From Oopsacas minuta (lineage: Eukaryota > Porifera > Hexactinellida > Lyssacinosida > Leucopsacidae), in the NCBI GenBank assembly GCA_024704765.1, contig JAKMXF010000328.1, forward strand, positions 62,001 to 126,000: a stretch of DNA of 64,000 nt, written 5' to 3'. Positions within the stretch are counted from its first letter, which is position 1. Every line of letters begins with the position of its first letter. This document shows positions 33,427 to 44,145 of the stretch, piece by piece. A program made the translations under genes and the position numbers. Under the pieces are notes generated by a model. It was not told the DNA's origin and made no database searches. It saw nothing but the letters and a program-made list of their open reading frames with translations.

Positions 33427-34453
33427 ACATTGGCATGGATAGAGAGGGAAAGAGAAAGCAACGGTTCGTACGAAGGGAACGGAGTGAAGCGTACGAATGA
33501 GCATCTGCATGTACCTGATGTGCAGACTACGGGCTGCTGTGAGATAAAGGCCGGCATCAAGAGGAAAACACGGGACACACAGGATAGTTCACACCACATA
33601 ATCGGTGAGGGTATGCTAACAGCATCAGAGGGTACTACTGGTAAACTACCTAAGCTGGACAGCCTGAAGCGGACGATACAGCGTCAACGTGCAAGTGTAT
33701 TATCAGTCCTAGTGGAGCCTACCGCCCTATCAGAGTTGGTTCTACCTGCTGAATACCAGTGGACAGCCAAGGGGGAACAGTTCCTACTCTATGACTCTGG
33801 GGAAGACGATGCATATAGATTCCCCATCTTTGGGCCACAACGCAACCTCGGAGTGCTACAGCAAAGCAAGATCTGGCTAGCTGATGGCACCTTCAAGACG
33901 GTGCCTCCCCTCTTCGCCCAGGTGTATGTGGTGCATGGACTCCGCGGAGGAAACGATCCTATGAAGACTGGTCATCTGTTGCCGAGTCTGTTCGTGCTAC
34001 TGCCCAACAAGACAGAGGATACCTACCGTAGGATGTGGGAGCAGATCCGCCTACTCTGTCCTCTTGCCCTGGATGCTCCTGGACTTTGAGAAGGGCGCAA
34101 TTAACAGCTTTGAGCATGTGCGGCCTAACACAGTGGTGAAGTGCTGCTTCTTCCACCTCACACAGAATATCTGGCGCCATGTGCAGTCTGTAGGGCTGCA
34201 GTCTACCTACACACCTGACGAAGAGCTGGCCATGCGCATCCGGAAGATACCAGCCCTTGCATTCGCCTGACCAGCAGACGTACCCGATCTGTTTGAGCAA
34301 GTGTCAATGGACCTCCCCCTTACGTCTGAGATAGGCGAGCTAGTCGACTACTTTGAAAGGACGTATGTCGGTCGCACGCTAGCCATTGGATACCATGTAG
34401 CGCGACGTTCCCCATTGACTTGTGGAACTACCATTTCAGCACGCCCTTCGGAC
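33427..34453 (+). repeat. Left arm of MULE-gene palindrome
   Basis: About 1 kb pairing with the reverse complement of 34626-35650. From about 33484 inward the arms are almost identical (three differences in about 190 residues of the shared open frame). Outward of that the match fades. The arm ends at CGGAC (34453). Confidence 0.9.
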
Positions 34454-34625
34454 TCCCAAGTACAACCAACGCCGTAGAGGCATGGCACCACAGCTTCAAT
34501 GTCACTGTCGGCTGACATCACCCCACCATATGGAAGTTCCTCCTAGCCCTCAAGCGTGAGCAGGGCCTAGTGGAGGTGCGGCAGACTAACTACCTTGCTG
34601 GGAAGCCGCCAACCAAGCGGAGGAG
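34454..34625. other. Spacer of the palindrome
   Basis: 172 bp of unique sequence between the arms. It encodes the C-terminal continuation of the + copy of the MULE transposase, so the + copy is parental in this part and the - copy lacks its own C-terminus. Confidence 0.8.
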
Positions 34626-35730
34626 GTCCGAAGGGCGTGCTAAAATGGTAGTTCCACAAGTCAATGGGGAACGTCGCGCTACATGGTATCCAATGGCTAG
34701 CGTGCGACCGACATACGTCCTTTCAAAGTAGTCGACTAGCTCGCCTATCTCAGACGTAAGGGGGAGGTCCATTGACACTTGCTCAAACAGATCGGGTACG
34801 TCTGCTGGTCAGGCGAATGCAAGGGCTGGTATCTTCCGGATGCGCATGGCCAGCTCTTCGTCAGGTGTGTAGGTAGACTGCAGCCCTACAGACTGCACAT
34901 GGCGCCAGATATTCTGTGTGAGGTGGAAGAAGCAGCACTTCACCACTGTGTTAGGCCGCACATGCTCAAAGCTGTTAATTGCGCCCTTCTCAAAGTCCAG
35001 GAGCATCCAGGGCAAGAGGACAGAGTAGGCGGATCTGCTCCCACATCCTACGGTAGGTATCCTCTGTCTTGTTGGGCAGTAGCACGAACAGACTCGGCAA
35101 CAGATGACCAGTCTTCATAGGATCGTTTCCTCCGCGGAGTCCATGCACCACATACACCTGGGCGAAGAGGGGAGGCACCGTCTTGAAGGTGCCATCAGCT
35201 AGCCAGATCTTGCTTTGCTGTAGCACTCCGAGGTTGCGTTGTGGCCCAAAGATGAGGAATCTATATGCATCGTCTTCCCCAGAGTCATAGAGTAGGAACT
35301 GTTCCCCCTTGGCTGTCCACTGGTATTCAGCAGGTAGAACCAACTCTGATAGGGCGGTAGGCTCCACTAGGACTGATAATGCACTTGCACGTTGACGCTG
35401 TATCGTCCGCTTCAGGCTGTTCAGCTTAGGTAGTTTACCAGTAGTACCCTCTGATGCTGTTAGCATACCCTCACCGATTATGTGGTGTGAACTATCCTGT
35501 GTGTCCCGTGTTTTCCTCTTGATGCCGGCCTTTATCTCACAGCAGCCCGTAGTCTGCACATCAGGTACATGCAGATGCTCATTCGTACGCTTCACTATCT
35601 CCGTTTCCTTCGTATGAACCCTTGATTTACACTCTCCTCTCTGCTTACACTGCCAATGTGTTATTTCTCCAACTCTCCTGTGCGTCAAATATTGGTATCC
35701 TCTTCTAACAGCTTTTGTCCTCCCTTGTTT
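34626..35730 (-). pseudogene. MULE transposase, - copy (right arm with FLYWCH)
   Basis: Read from about 35730 downward: AVRRGYQYLTHRRVGEITHW, then QCKQRGECKSRVHT and EHLHV, a FLYWCH-type zinc finger (aromatic, W-x-C, C-x-x-R, HxH). PAEYQWTAKGEQ and IWLADGTFK follow. The same frameshift (near 35025) and the same TGA (34809-34811) as in the + copy are present. After the arm ends at 34626 the frame runs antisense through the spacer and carries no MULE C-terminus. Together the two copies hold all parts of a transposase, but neither is complete. Confidence 0.88.
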
Positions 35731-36135
35731 GTTCTGATCAGCCGGAAGGAGGACTGATCAAGGTCCATTGATAAAATGACGAGTTGTTAAAAAATATAAA
35801 ATGTAGGTTATAATCTTTAACTGATAATGCAAGCTGCAGAATAATACAGTTGCAACATTTAAATAGAACTACACAGGTGACTTTCCATGTTTACTGGCAA
35901 ACATACAAATAAGTTTCACACCTTCCCCATCAATGGAATTAATTACTACGTATGCATTCCTGATAAAAATTTGTTCCCTTTATTATAAATTCGTTACCTT
36001 TACTATAAATCATCTTACCTCACTTTGCTAACACAGAACTTCTATGTTTAGGTTTACGATATTAAAATTGTGACATTAGATTCTTCTGAAATCATTCATC
36101 CCAAATTCATTTATTATATTTGCAATATTATTTAG
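35731..36135. other. MULE 3' internal region, non-coding
   Basis: AT-rich DNA between the palindrome and the right terminal repeat. No gene. Confidence 0.5.
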
Positions 36136-36239
36136 CCATTTAAAACCTGTTAAATTATTAACAATAATTGGCCAATCAAAAGTGGAGCGAAATGAAATGG
36201 AACAAAATGTCTGGAACGTTTTGTCGTGGAATGAAATGT

Positions 36240-36725
36240 TGGTATCCGAAAGAAAATGGCTAATTTATAGACAGAAGTCACCATTCGACAAACACTTGGA
36301 ACAAATTTATAATAGTACTCTACATATCATAATACATAATGAAAGAAATATTAGGTTAATGTAATTGATATTTGTCACTATCTCCAATAATAGAGTTTGT
36401 ATTAACATATTATTATGTGTCACTGTTACATTTATGGAGTGGAATAATCTTGTCTACTATTAACCCAAATAGATATAGCTGTATTGAAAGTAATGTTAAT
36501 GTAGAAAATTGGTCAATAATTGTGAAAAATTGCATTTATAATTCAGATAACCGATTGAGAGCAGCAGATTTCACAAGGACAATGTATGTAAATATTGATC
36601 ATAGGATTGCTGCTTTTACATTCGCTTTAAACTCGTTTGCACACAAAGTATTTAAACTAAGGAGAAAACTGGGTGAAAACGAAGAAGTTGTAAAGAGGAG
36701 TGGTCTAGAAGGAAGAAGAGTATAA
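36240..36725 (+). pseudogene. Element X gene relic, 3' portion
   Basis: Readable blocks KSPFDKHLEQIYNSTLHI (about 36270-36330), then after a shift IIEFVLTYYYVSLLHLWSGI and ESNVNVENWSIIVKN ... NRLRAADFTRTMY, open from 36372 to 36725. They look like the C-terminal half of the protein begun at 28390-30013, the MULE having inserted between them. The VENW.IVK block resembles a motif I recall only from uncharacterised repeat-associated proteins. No function assigned. Confidence 0.5.
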
Positions 36726-37143
36726 TAAGTTATATTGACTCTTCTAAGAAATGGTTTTCAGAGTTTTGGAAAGTATATTACCGAATAAAGAAATTGTAAA
36801 ATGTCCATTTCTAGAAAATCTATAAATTATTAATGATTCTAGTTTGCCTGTTAGTATTAAATTGGATACAATTGTATTAATAGTTAACTGATAGCACAAA
36901 ATACTGTTTCGAAAGGTAAAGATGTAGAAATAATTACAGACTTAGATTTTAAGTAATGAATACTTCCTAATAATTGAATTATTATATTAGTATAGGTAGT
37001 AATAATTAACTGGTGTCTTCAATAGATTACCAAATTAATTTGCGGAACTAATTTCGGCAATTGACTGCAACATAAACTTTAATAGTAGACAAGAGAAACA
37101 AAAATATTTCGGATCTTTCATCGGAAATTGTAATGGATTAAAT
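36726..37143. other. 3' region of element X, non-coding
   Basis: No gene recognised; AT-rich. Confidence 0.35.
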
Positions 37144-37295
37144 GAAGCATAACTCGGATAAGACGTACCCCCTCGGGAAACAAAAATTAGTACGTACTAA
37201 CTGAAGTGCGTCTTTTCCGAATCTTTTTCCTATACAAACGGTACAAGAATTGATTATCTGTTTTAGAGAAAGTACGTAAAAACCGAGTTTTACTG
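37144..37295. mobile_element. Pogo/Tigger-like MITE, second copy
   Basis: Left part AACTCGGATAAGACGTACCC and right part CCGAGTTTTACTG mirror the element at 23051-23180. The outermost bases of the left end have decayed. Confidence 0.6.
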
Positions 37296-39627
37296 TATGT
37301 AAATTTTTATTAGTTAAACTAGTTAGATATATAAAGTCCATCAACACTGTAAAATAAAACAGAAAGGAGTTTAAAACAAGGAACCAGCCGTATAATTTTA
37401 AACTACACTTTTGTGCATCCATAATTTGGAATTCTTCCTAAATTGTATTATTAAAGGGATCTTGTACAAGTACAGGACACACACCATATCGGGAATAGGG
37501 GAACCAGAATCAAAATCAAAGGAATCTGTAGTTGATAATTTACCTTCACATTACGAATATATCAACATGTGTTTATTGGGTGGATTAATATTCAGTGCCA
37601 TGCTTAAATTCTGAAGAAAGACATCTGAATATGATACCTGAAAATTGTTGAGAGTTTCTCCATAATTATGTAACAAAATATGTACTTAAAGACAAGCCAG
37701 AAGATTGAAATAAGACAAAAAGCGATTTAGATTTTAGAAGTGTCCATTGGGTTAAGTTACCATTACCAGGATATCACCAGTCACCACACTATCTGTCGTA
37801 GACAAATTCATTGAAGAGCTCTTCTACTGACGTTATTATTATAGTATATAAGCTTAGTTAATGTGTAAATCTATGCTGAATATATTGTGTGCATTCATGA
37901 TATAGCAAATAATATGTGTTTAATTCCAAATGGATTTTGGTATGTTCTGTTTAAATTGTCAATAAATGCAAAAGAATTTCGTTACAACTCCTAGTAGATT
38001 CTCATTAGTCATTACTATTTCATTTTGATTATAGTACTTTTATGTGTAAAATGTATTGTCCGAAAGCAATTGTACCAGATAAAATTAGAAATCATTTCTG
38101 GGATCTTATTGGGAGGAACATCTGAAAAAATATTCAGTTGGAATAAGTACTTGTTTGTTGTTCTTACATTTGTAATTTGCTATATTTTGAAAGCATTGAA
38201 TTACTTAATAAACTAATAAAGTATTTGCGAAGGGGATATAGAGTCTTCGTGACATGATGGGTACTTTTACACATGGATACAGGTAATAATTATAAATGTT
38301 GTGGTAACAGAAACAAGAGTAAAAATATCGCAAAATTAAGGAACTTTTAAACTTGAAAAGTATAATGTTAGCAAACTCTACTTAAGTATTCAAAATTTGG
38401 GCGCAATAGGGAATTCTGCCCTAATCTTGTAATGCTTTTTCTCTTTCTTCAAAATATTTCGTTTCGAAAGATTCCGACCTCTTATATATGACGCTTGTTT
38501 TACTTCAACCAAGCCTTGTTCTAAAACGCCTTATAGAAGGATGATTGCAAGACATGTGACAAGCAAATGAACGGTGCCATGCCTCAACTGCATTATTTGT
38601 CCTTGACAACCTATTCTGAACCATGAAGTGGTTATCCCACATTCCCATTGGAAATATGGGTGAGGACACAAGTGGGGAATTAGCGATATGCCTACCAAAT
38701 AAGTAGCTTCAAAGTATATTACCAAGTCGTAAGCTTCCCACGATGTTCATAACCTCAAATATCTTCGGAAAAATATGGTGCGTGGAATTTAGGTAGCAAA
38801 CTATGTATTTTTAAAGTTGAATTCAATGGAAAAAATTTTGAAATCGATTCCATGCGAATATAGAAACAAAATTGAATATCATTGTTCACACCTTTTCCTA
38901 TTCTAAAATGCATTTTAGTTCTGGAGCTATTAAGTTTAGACGTTTAGAATGTATTACCGACTGATAAAGAGTCATAAATTTTGGTTCTGTTGATGCTTAA
39001 ATTATATTTATAACTAATAGGGTTGTTGACTTATGAATTTCCTAGAGAATGATAGAAGAATGAGGAAATACTTTACTTGTTATGATTTAGATAATTATCC
39101 ATGATGAATGAAAATAGTATTTGCACTACTATTATTATATAAAACGAATTCTTTACATTTGCGACAAGATAAATATTTTGAGAATCTTCACATTGAATTC
39201 CACAAAAGAAATGTTTTGATAGTCGATTTCCATGGGCCACACTTTTTCAAACAGGAATGGCTTTTAGCACCGTGTTTGGGAACCAGCATATTATAAAATC
39301 TCAGCACATGGGAAATATTTTCTAGATCTTATGGATTACAATAATTTCATTATACCATAAATATCAAATCATCCAATATTAATTTAAATCACGTTTAACT
39401 GCATGATATAGTCACCATTTTACTAAAGTGAAGAAACTGGACTGCTAAAATAACTGGATAATTAATAAAACTTGAAAATAAGCCAAATTGAACCTAAAAA
39501 CTTGAACTGTTTAGATTCATATATTTGGAATTTGTATTATCCAATTCATATTAATATCAAGATGTATGATTCATAGTGTGATCACTTTGTTGAATTGCAT
39601 GTTAGATTTTCAAAATTATGTGGGGAG
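37296..39627. other. No gene recognised
   Basis: About 2.3 kb. The first part (to about 38200), including a readable GGLIFSAMLKF stretch near 37575-37610, may still belong to element X. The rest shows neither coding structure nor clear repeats. The open frames are short and unconvincing. Confidence 0.35.
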
Positions 39628-39720
39628 TCAATGGGTCACGCGATGGGCCACTGGACCACAAAATGGGTCAATGGGCCATGGATCACGGCTACGATGGGTC
39701 AGATGAACCATGGGTAGTGA
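39628..39720 (+). repeat. Short tandem-like ATGGGYCA repeats
   Basis: Irregular repetition of ATGGGTCA / ATGGGCCA words over about 90 bp. Non-coding. Confidence 0.7.
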
Positions 39721-39960
39721 TCAGCCAGAGTACAATTCTTTGCCTAGACGGCAGTTGCCATACAGGCATAATTCTAGCTCGTCCAAAGTAATGTTTGAAA
39801 TTCTGGTATATATCTGGCATTACAGCTAAATTATGAGTATGGTTGGAAAATGCTTTGAATAATCTATACTATTAACCGAATACATACTATTTGAGGCACT
39901 GTGCCCCCAAGTAGGTAGATCATGGTTAAATTCTATTGTAGGAGTGTACTGTGTCAGTAT

Positions 39961-40215
39961 ATCAAAGCGAAGCCAACTAGATATGGCGTCAAAATCTGGT
40001 CCATCTGTAGTGCCGGTTGCGGTTATAGTCTAGCCCAGAACCTATTCTTAGGCTCCACTAGAAATCTTTTGGTCGAAGTGATATAGTATTACAGCTAACC
40101 AACCCATACTTTGATGAAGGCAATAAAATCTATAGTGACATATTCTTCTCCCATCTTGACTTGGCGGCCTATCTAACATCACGCAGAACAGGCATGGTCG
40201 GCACTTCATCTATCA
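39961..40215 (+). pseudogene. piggyBac-like transposase relic
   Basis: A frame from 39961 reads IKAKPTRYGVKIWSIC, then GCGYSLAQNLFLGS. After a stop and a shift it continues as LTNPYFDEGNKIYSDIFFSH and LAAYLTSRRTGMVGT. These are the KP.R.G.K.W, Y..D.F and GT motifs around the DDE core of piggyBac (PGBD-type) transposases, with Ile-Phe where DNFF is usual. A fragment continuing past the hAT insertion (41177 onward) may belong to it, but I cannot align that part. No ends found. Confidence 0.65.
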
Positions 40216-40279
40216 AAAAACACTACAAGATCTCGATTACGTAGTCACCAATATGCATCCTCACACCTGGGCATATATA

Positions 40280-41168
40280 CAGGGCCGTCGAGAGGGGGGG
40301 GGGGGTAGGCGGGGTAATTACCCCGGAGCCCGGGGCCCGAGAGGGCCCGAGAAATTCTGTTTGTGAATGTATGCATGGGCTTTATTGGCTGCATTAAGTA
40401 GACAAGTAAAGGGGAAAATAAATACATCGCTGGGCAAAGTAATACTTTTGTTATTTAATCCTTCCTAGAAACCCAGTCTTTGGAAAGAAGTATCCTAATG
40501 ATATTTCCCAAAACCATTTGGGAGAAGGTGATTCATCTTAAAGCCACCCATATTGCTAATTTTGGAAACGAATCTTTGGGTCCTCTAAATATTTTGAACA
40601 CTATAAGAAAATTTAAGTTAGATGAAATATTTTGCAATGTCTGTACTGCATTGAGGAGGTTCTGCACATTGCCTGTTACCGTTGCTTCTGCTGAACGTTC
40701 GTTTAGCAAGTTGAAACTCATCAAGAACTTTCTGAGAAGCACTATGAGTCAGGGAAGACTGAACGATCTCGTGATGTTGTGCATCGAGGCTGAACGTGCA
40801 AAGCGTATTGACTTTCGAGACATAATCAATGATTTTGCTATGAAGAAGGCACGCAAAGCTTTCTGTTAATTACACTGACCGTTAATTTTTGTATTTTTCT
40901 GTTCTTAACTACAATAACTCTTGAAGTATTAGCTTTGTAGTATTAGTTTTTCATTTATACTACTTAACATCATAAACTCTATAGCTATATAGCTATATAG
41001 TTATAGGCTATTTGAAAATGCATAAAATATAAGAGTATATAGGATTGTATTGATTTAAGAATTTAATATATATATAATACGAATGCGATAGTTTGCGTTT
41101 AGTTTGTTCACTTCACGATAACGGAACAAAATATCAGAGGGGGGCCGCTCGCGCTCTCGACGGCCCTG
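40280..41168 (+). mobile_element. hAT derivative with 8-bp TSD
   Basis: 889 bp. Perfect 8-bp duplication CATATATA at 40272-40279 and 41169-41176. Ends CAGGGCCGTCGAGAG and CTCTCGACGGCCCTG. A G-run and a CCCC/GGGG palindrome follow the left end. It keeps only the last part of a transposase gene. Confidence 0.95.
40480..40869 (+). pseudogene. hAT transposase C-terminal fragment (ZMYM1-like)
   Basis: An open frame of 129 codons. VASAERSFSKLKLIKNFLRS is the hAT dimerisation block, followed by RLNDLVMLCIEAERAKRIDF and an alkaline tail. Upstream there is no catalytic core, so the element is an internal-deletion derivative. The fragment is free of stops, unlike the equivalent part at 7732-7984. Confidence 0.85.
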
Positions 41169-41176
41169 CATATATA

Positions 41177-42257
41177 TGGTTCATCTTCCAGGCTACAAGC
41201 AAGCACAATCCCAAAATAGGACCCACCATAAACTACAAGCATGTGAGCACGTATGTCTCCTCGTATGGAATGACAAGAGGTATAGGACCGCTGATAAGAA
41301 ATAGTATTCATTACGAACTGTCTACCAGAATTTCAACCTCTTACGATAAACAATTTCATCACAAGAATATTCGTGACGCCTAGTTACATTACGACCCTTT
41401 ATGACATCATTACCTCAAGAAACTACAAAACATTTGCATTCAATCTAGTCCTTCCATTACCATAGTCCATAGATGCTATTATTCAGCATCAGGTGCAATT
41501 AATCCTCAAAGTGACTAATCTCAAAAGTGAATTTCGAAAGGGACATTGCCTCATTTGTAAATTACCAGTCGCACAGCTTGCTTAGCCTGTCAACAGCTGT
41601 AACAGCTCTGATTGTGGTAGAGAACATCTGAGGCGACAGAATGTTCAGAATGAAACTAGTCACCTGGATGCTGAAGAGATTCAATCAATTCTACTCCCTG
41701 ACGAAACTAGTCAATAAGACAATCTATCTTGAAACACTACTCCTGATCAACTTGATGAGTTTGATCTGATAGAGGAAGTAATTGGAACATCTCAACAGGT
41801 CGAGTTGAGTGGATTTGACCTGTAATAGTATATACTACTTTCCATTAATCCATGAGTCATAAAGATAGTCTTACTTCTACTCCAGGGCTTAAATGTGTAT
41901 TCTTATTGTAATTGATGTATTAACTTACCCTAAGGCCAAGTACAATACGTTGATGGTGGATGTTGGCAAGTATGCCATGTATTTCTATAATAGTATCTAA
42001 TTCTGTCCCCTGCCCTATTTCCTGGAAATTCATGGTTGAGATGTGAAATACAAGGGCCGTGCTTCACAATTTAGATGTTTTATCATGAATGGTTCTAGCC
42101 TGAATATTCAGTTATATATTTTATAGCACGGAGTCATTTAATTGTAAAACACTCTAAAATGTCTATCAAAGTATTAATGCACCAAACGGTGAGAATAGAG
42201 TTGTATACTAAACATAGTTATGTAAGGTATCAATTATACCATAATCGGCAATAGAAA
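41177..42257. other. No gene recognised
   Basis: Possibly the downstream part of the piggyBac relic at first (a KGHCLICKLPVAQLA-like stretch at about 41545-41590 recalls the Cys-rich C-terminus of that family). Otherwise featureless. Confidence 0.3.
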
Positions 42258-42402
42258 CAGGGTTTCTTTCAGGATTTCATGTAAGAGGAGCAAATGAAGG
42301 TTTGTAGGACTATAAAGGGAGTATGGTGCCTTAGAAATGATATTTTAGTCATTTCTAAGGTGGGGGAGGGACAAATGCCCATACCCCCTGAAAGAAACCC
42401 TG
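42258..42402. mobile_element. Short MITE with 16-bp perfect ends
   Basis: 145 bp. Ends CAGGGTTTCTTTCAGG and its exact complement. The flanks do not show a clear 8-bp duplication. An internal stem (TTAGAAATGA/TCATTTCTAA) adds to the hairpin. Confidence 0.75.
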
Positions 42403-42846
42403 ACAAAGTATTATGGATAGATACTATCTGTGTTTTATATGTTGAATGAAATTTTAACTACTTTGCTCGTTACTTTGTAGTAGATTTTTCAAAACTAGTT
42501 AGATTATTTATAGATTACATGAATATACAATAGTGTACGTATACTGATTCTAAACAAGTCAGTTATATTCATGACTCATATAATACACAAATTTATCAAT
42601 AGCATCATATTTGGATTTTTAGTAGATCACGCATAAATGTGTCAGCTAAGTATACTTTGCGGTGCCTCAACCTAACTAACCAGATAATAGGTGATTCAAT
42701 AAGAAAATTTGTTTCCTAGTTGAAAGTACGCTGAATTCATAGAGATATTGAACTCATAATCTCGTGTAATTCAAAAGTAATTTCGTATTTCCCCCAAATG
42801 CCTACCGTGTAGTAGGCCTGTTTATCGAATATAAGTTAAATAATTT

Positions 42847-42861
42847 CTACTCCTTTCCTAG
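42847..42861 (+). promoter_or_regulatory. Possible 3' splice site of a 5'-UTR intron
   Basis: A pyrimidine-rich CTACTCCTTTCCTAG lies 13 bases before the coronin start codon, so the translated exon may begin as the second exon of the transcript. Confidence 0.4.
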
Positions 42862-42874
42862 CTACCACACACTA

Positions 42875-43273
42875 ATGGCTTCGAAGAATAGACACAGCAA
42901 ATTTCGCCATGTTGATGTTCGTGGAAATAAACAAGAAACTTGTATGCAAAATATTAATTTTTTTTCTGGTGGCTCTTCAGATTCATCAATTTGTGATGTT
43001 AGTCGAAAATTTATTGCTGTTATCCATGAGGCTATCGGCGGCGGGTCATTCATCGTAATCAGACTTGATGAATATGGTCGTTATGAACTCCAACATCCTA
43101 AAGTTTGTGGGCACGCATCTACTGTTCTTGATGTAAAATGGTCACCCTTCAATGACAATATTGTAGCATCTTGTTCTGCTGATGGTACATTAAAGTCATG
43201 GTATATTCCTGATGGAGGTTTGACTGGTTCTAATCTAACAGAATGTCTAGTTGAATGCAATGCCCCGAAAAAG
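42875..43273 (+). CDS. coro: Coronin, coding exon 1
   Basis: 133 codons from the ATG at 42875. KFRHVDVRG matches the conserved coronin N-terminus (SKFRHV.G), followed by a stretch ending FIAVIHEAIGGGSFIVI (family: KFLAVI.EA.GGGAFLV). The first WD repeat follows, VCGHASTVLDVKWSPFNDN to DGTLKSWYIPDGGL. Coronins bind actin filaments and the Arp2/3 complex and act in the cortex and in endocytosis. The exon ends at AAAAAG before GTTATA, phase 0. The in-frame continuation past the splice site meets a stop within a few codons, supporting the intron. The length of a full coronin is about 450-500 residues, so further exons lie beyond the window. Confidence 0.93.
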
Positions 43274-43289
43274 GTTATAAATTCATAAG

Positions 43290-44145
43290 TTGATTATATT
43301 ATTTATTATTTTTACGCGATAGTTTACAGCAGTGTATAAACTTATGTATCTATAACTCTGGGACATCATAATTCTGGTCACTCGTACCCCTACATCACTC
43401 TTAAATACTTGCAGGACTTGTGTTCATTAACATTATCAGAGGAATTGTTTAACTTGGTATAATCATAACCTACAATCCTACTCTACATATGGCCCGACAA
43501 TAACCTATAGATTGGGACTTTGGATAAGTAACTTGATTGAAAAATATCCTTGCGGTTTATAGATTGAGAAACGGTGCATCTTGCCCTAGTAAATTTAATG
43601 CAAAATTTTTGAGCAACAATTTTTATCCATTTTATGCTGTAAAATTTGAGTAGTGTATCAAAATAGTGTCTAGTGAGCATTTATTTGTTAAAATATGCGA
43701 TTATTTGATACCTTTTATAACTTTAGATAATTAATTTTTCATCTAAGGTGAATGCATGTTTTTTCTGATTTTCTTACAAATTTGGGGAAAAGTATAGTCG
43801 GATCATGACTAGAGATCTGAAGACTTTTATATGAGTAGTTTGTGGTGGTTTCATGTTGGCCAATAATACTTTACATGATAACAAACTTTTACTGTTCTGA
43901 GAATGCTGTGAAAATCATTTTAATAGGTGATGCATCTCACACCACTGCTGGGAACACACATCTCCATATATATCTTCTAAACAGATTGGTTATAATTTAT
44001 TTTTGCTGAATTGGAACATCCTCAAATACTCAAATCCCAGTTTTTAGATCTTTACTCATGATTTAGCTATTTAATTACAAAATTTGGTTTAAACCGGATA
44101 AAAGGCACTAAAAACCTGCATAATTCCAAAATTTATATGATTCCA
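43290..44145. other. Intronic, no feature seen
   Basis: AT-rich with no repeat that I recognise. Confidence 0.4.

Larger units (their letters stand above)
33313..34640 (+). pseudogene. MULE transposase, + copy (left arm plus C-terminus)
   Basis: The N-terminal part (33313-33480) is scrambled relative to the FLYWCH domain kept by the opposite copy. From about 33484 the two agree: HLHVPDV, PAEYQWTAKGEQFLLYD, IWLADGTFKTVPPLFAQVYV with the first catalytic Asp. A frameshift near 34055-34075 (LCPLAL / PWMLLDFEKG) separates this from LLDFEKGAINSFEHV with the second Asp. A TGA follows at 34268-34270 where Trp is expected. Downstream, in the spacer, only this copy has the C-terminal NAVEAWHHSFN block with the Glu and a KREQGLVEV stretch. 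Family: Mutator-like transposases with WADGTFK, DFE and NxxEAWH signatures. Confidence 0.88.
30014..36226. mobile_element. MULE (Phantom/FLYWCH type) with internal palindrome
   Basis: Terminal inverted repeats of about 100 bp start CGACAAAACGTTCC and share CGCTCCACTTTTGATTGGCC and TTAATAATTTAACAGG. The left one has been split by a hAT at 30079-32251. Outside both ends the sequence belongs to element X. I could not find a convincing 8-10 bp target duplication. Internally the element holds two opposed copies of the same transposase gene around a 172-bp spacer. Confidence 0.75.

Noticed and set aside
39628-39720. ATGGGYCA repeats as a CRISPR-like or regulatory array
   Set aside because: Units are irregular and very short, with no spacers. 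It is simple-sequence drift in eukaryotic DNA.
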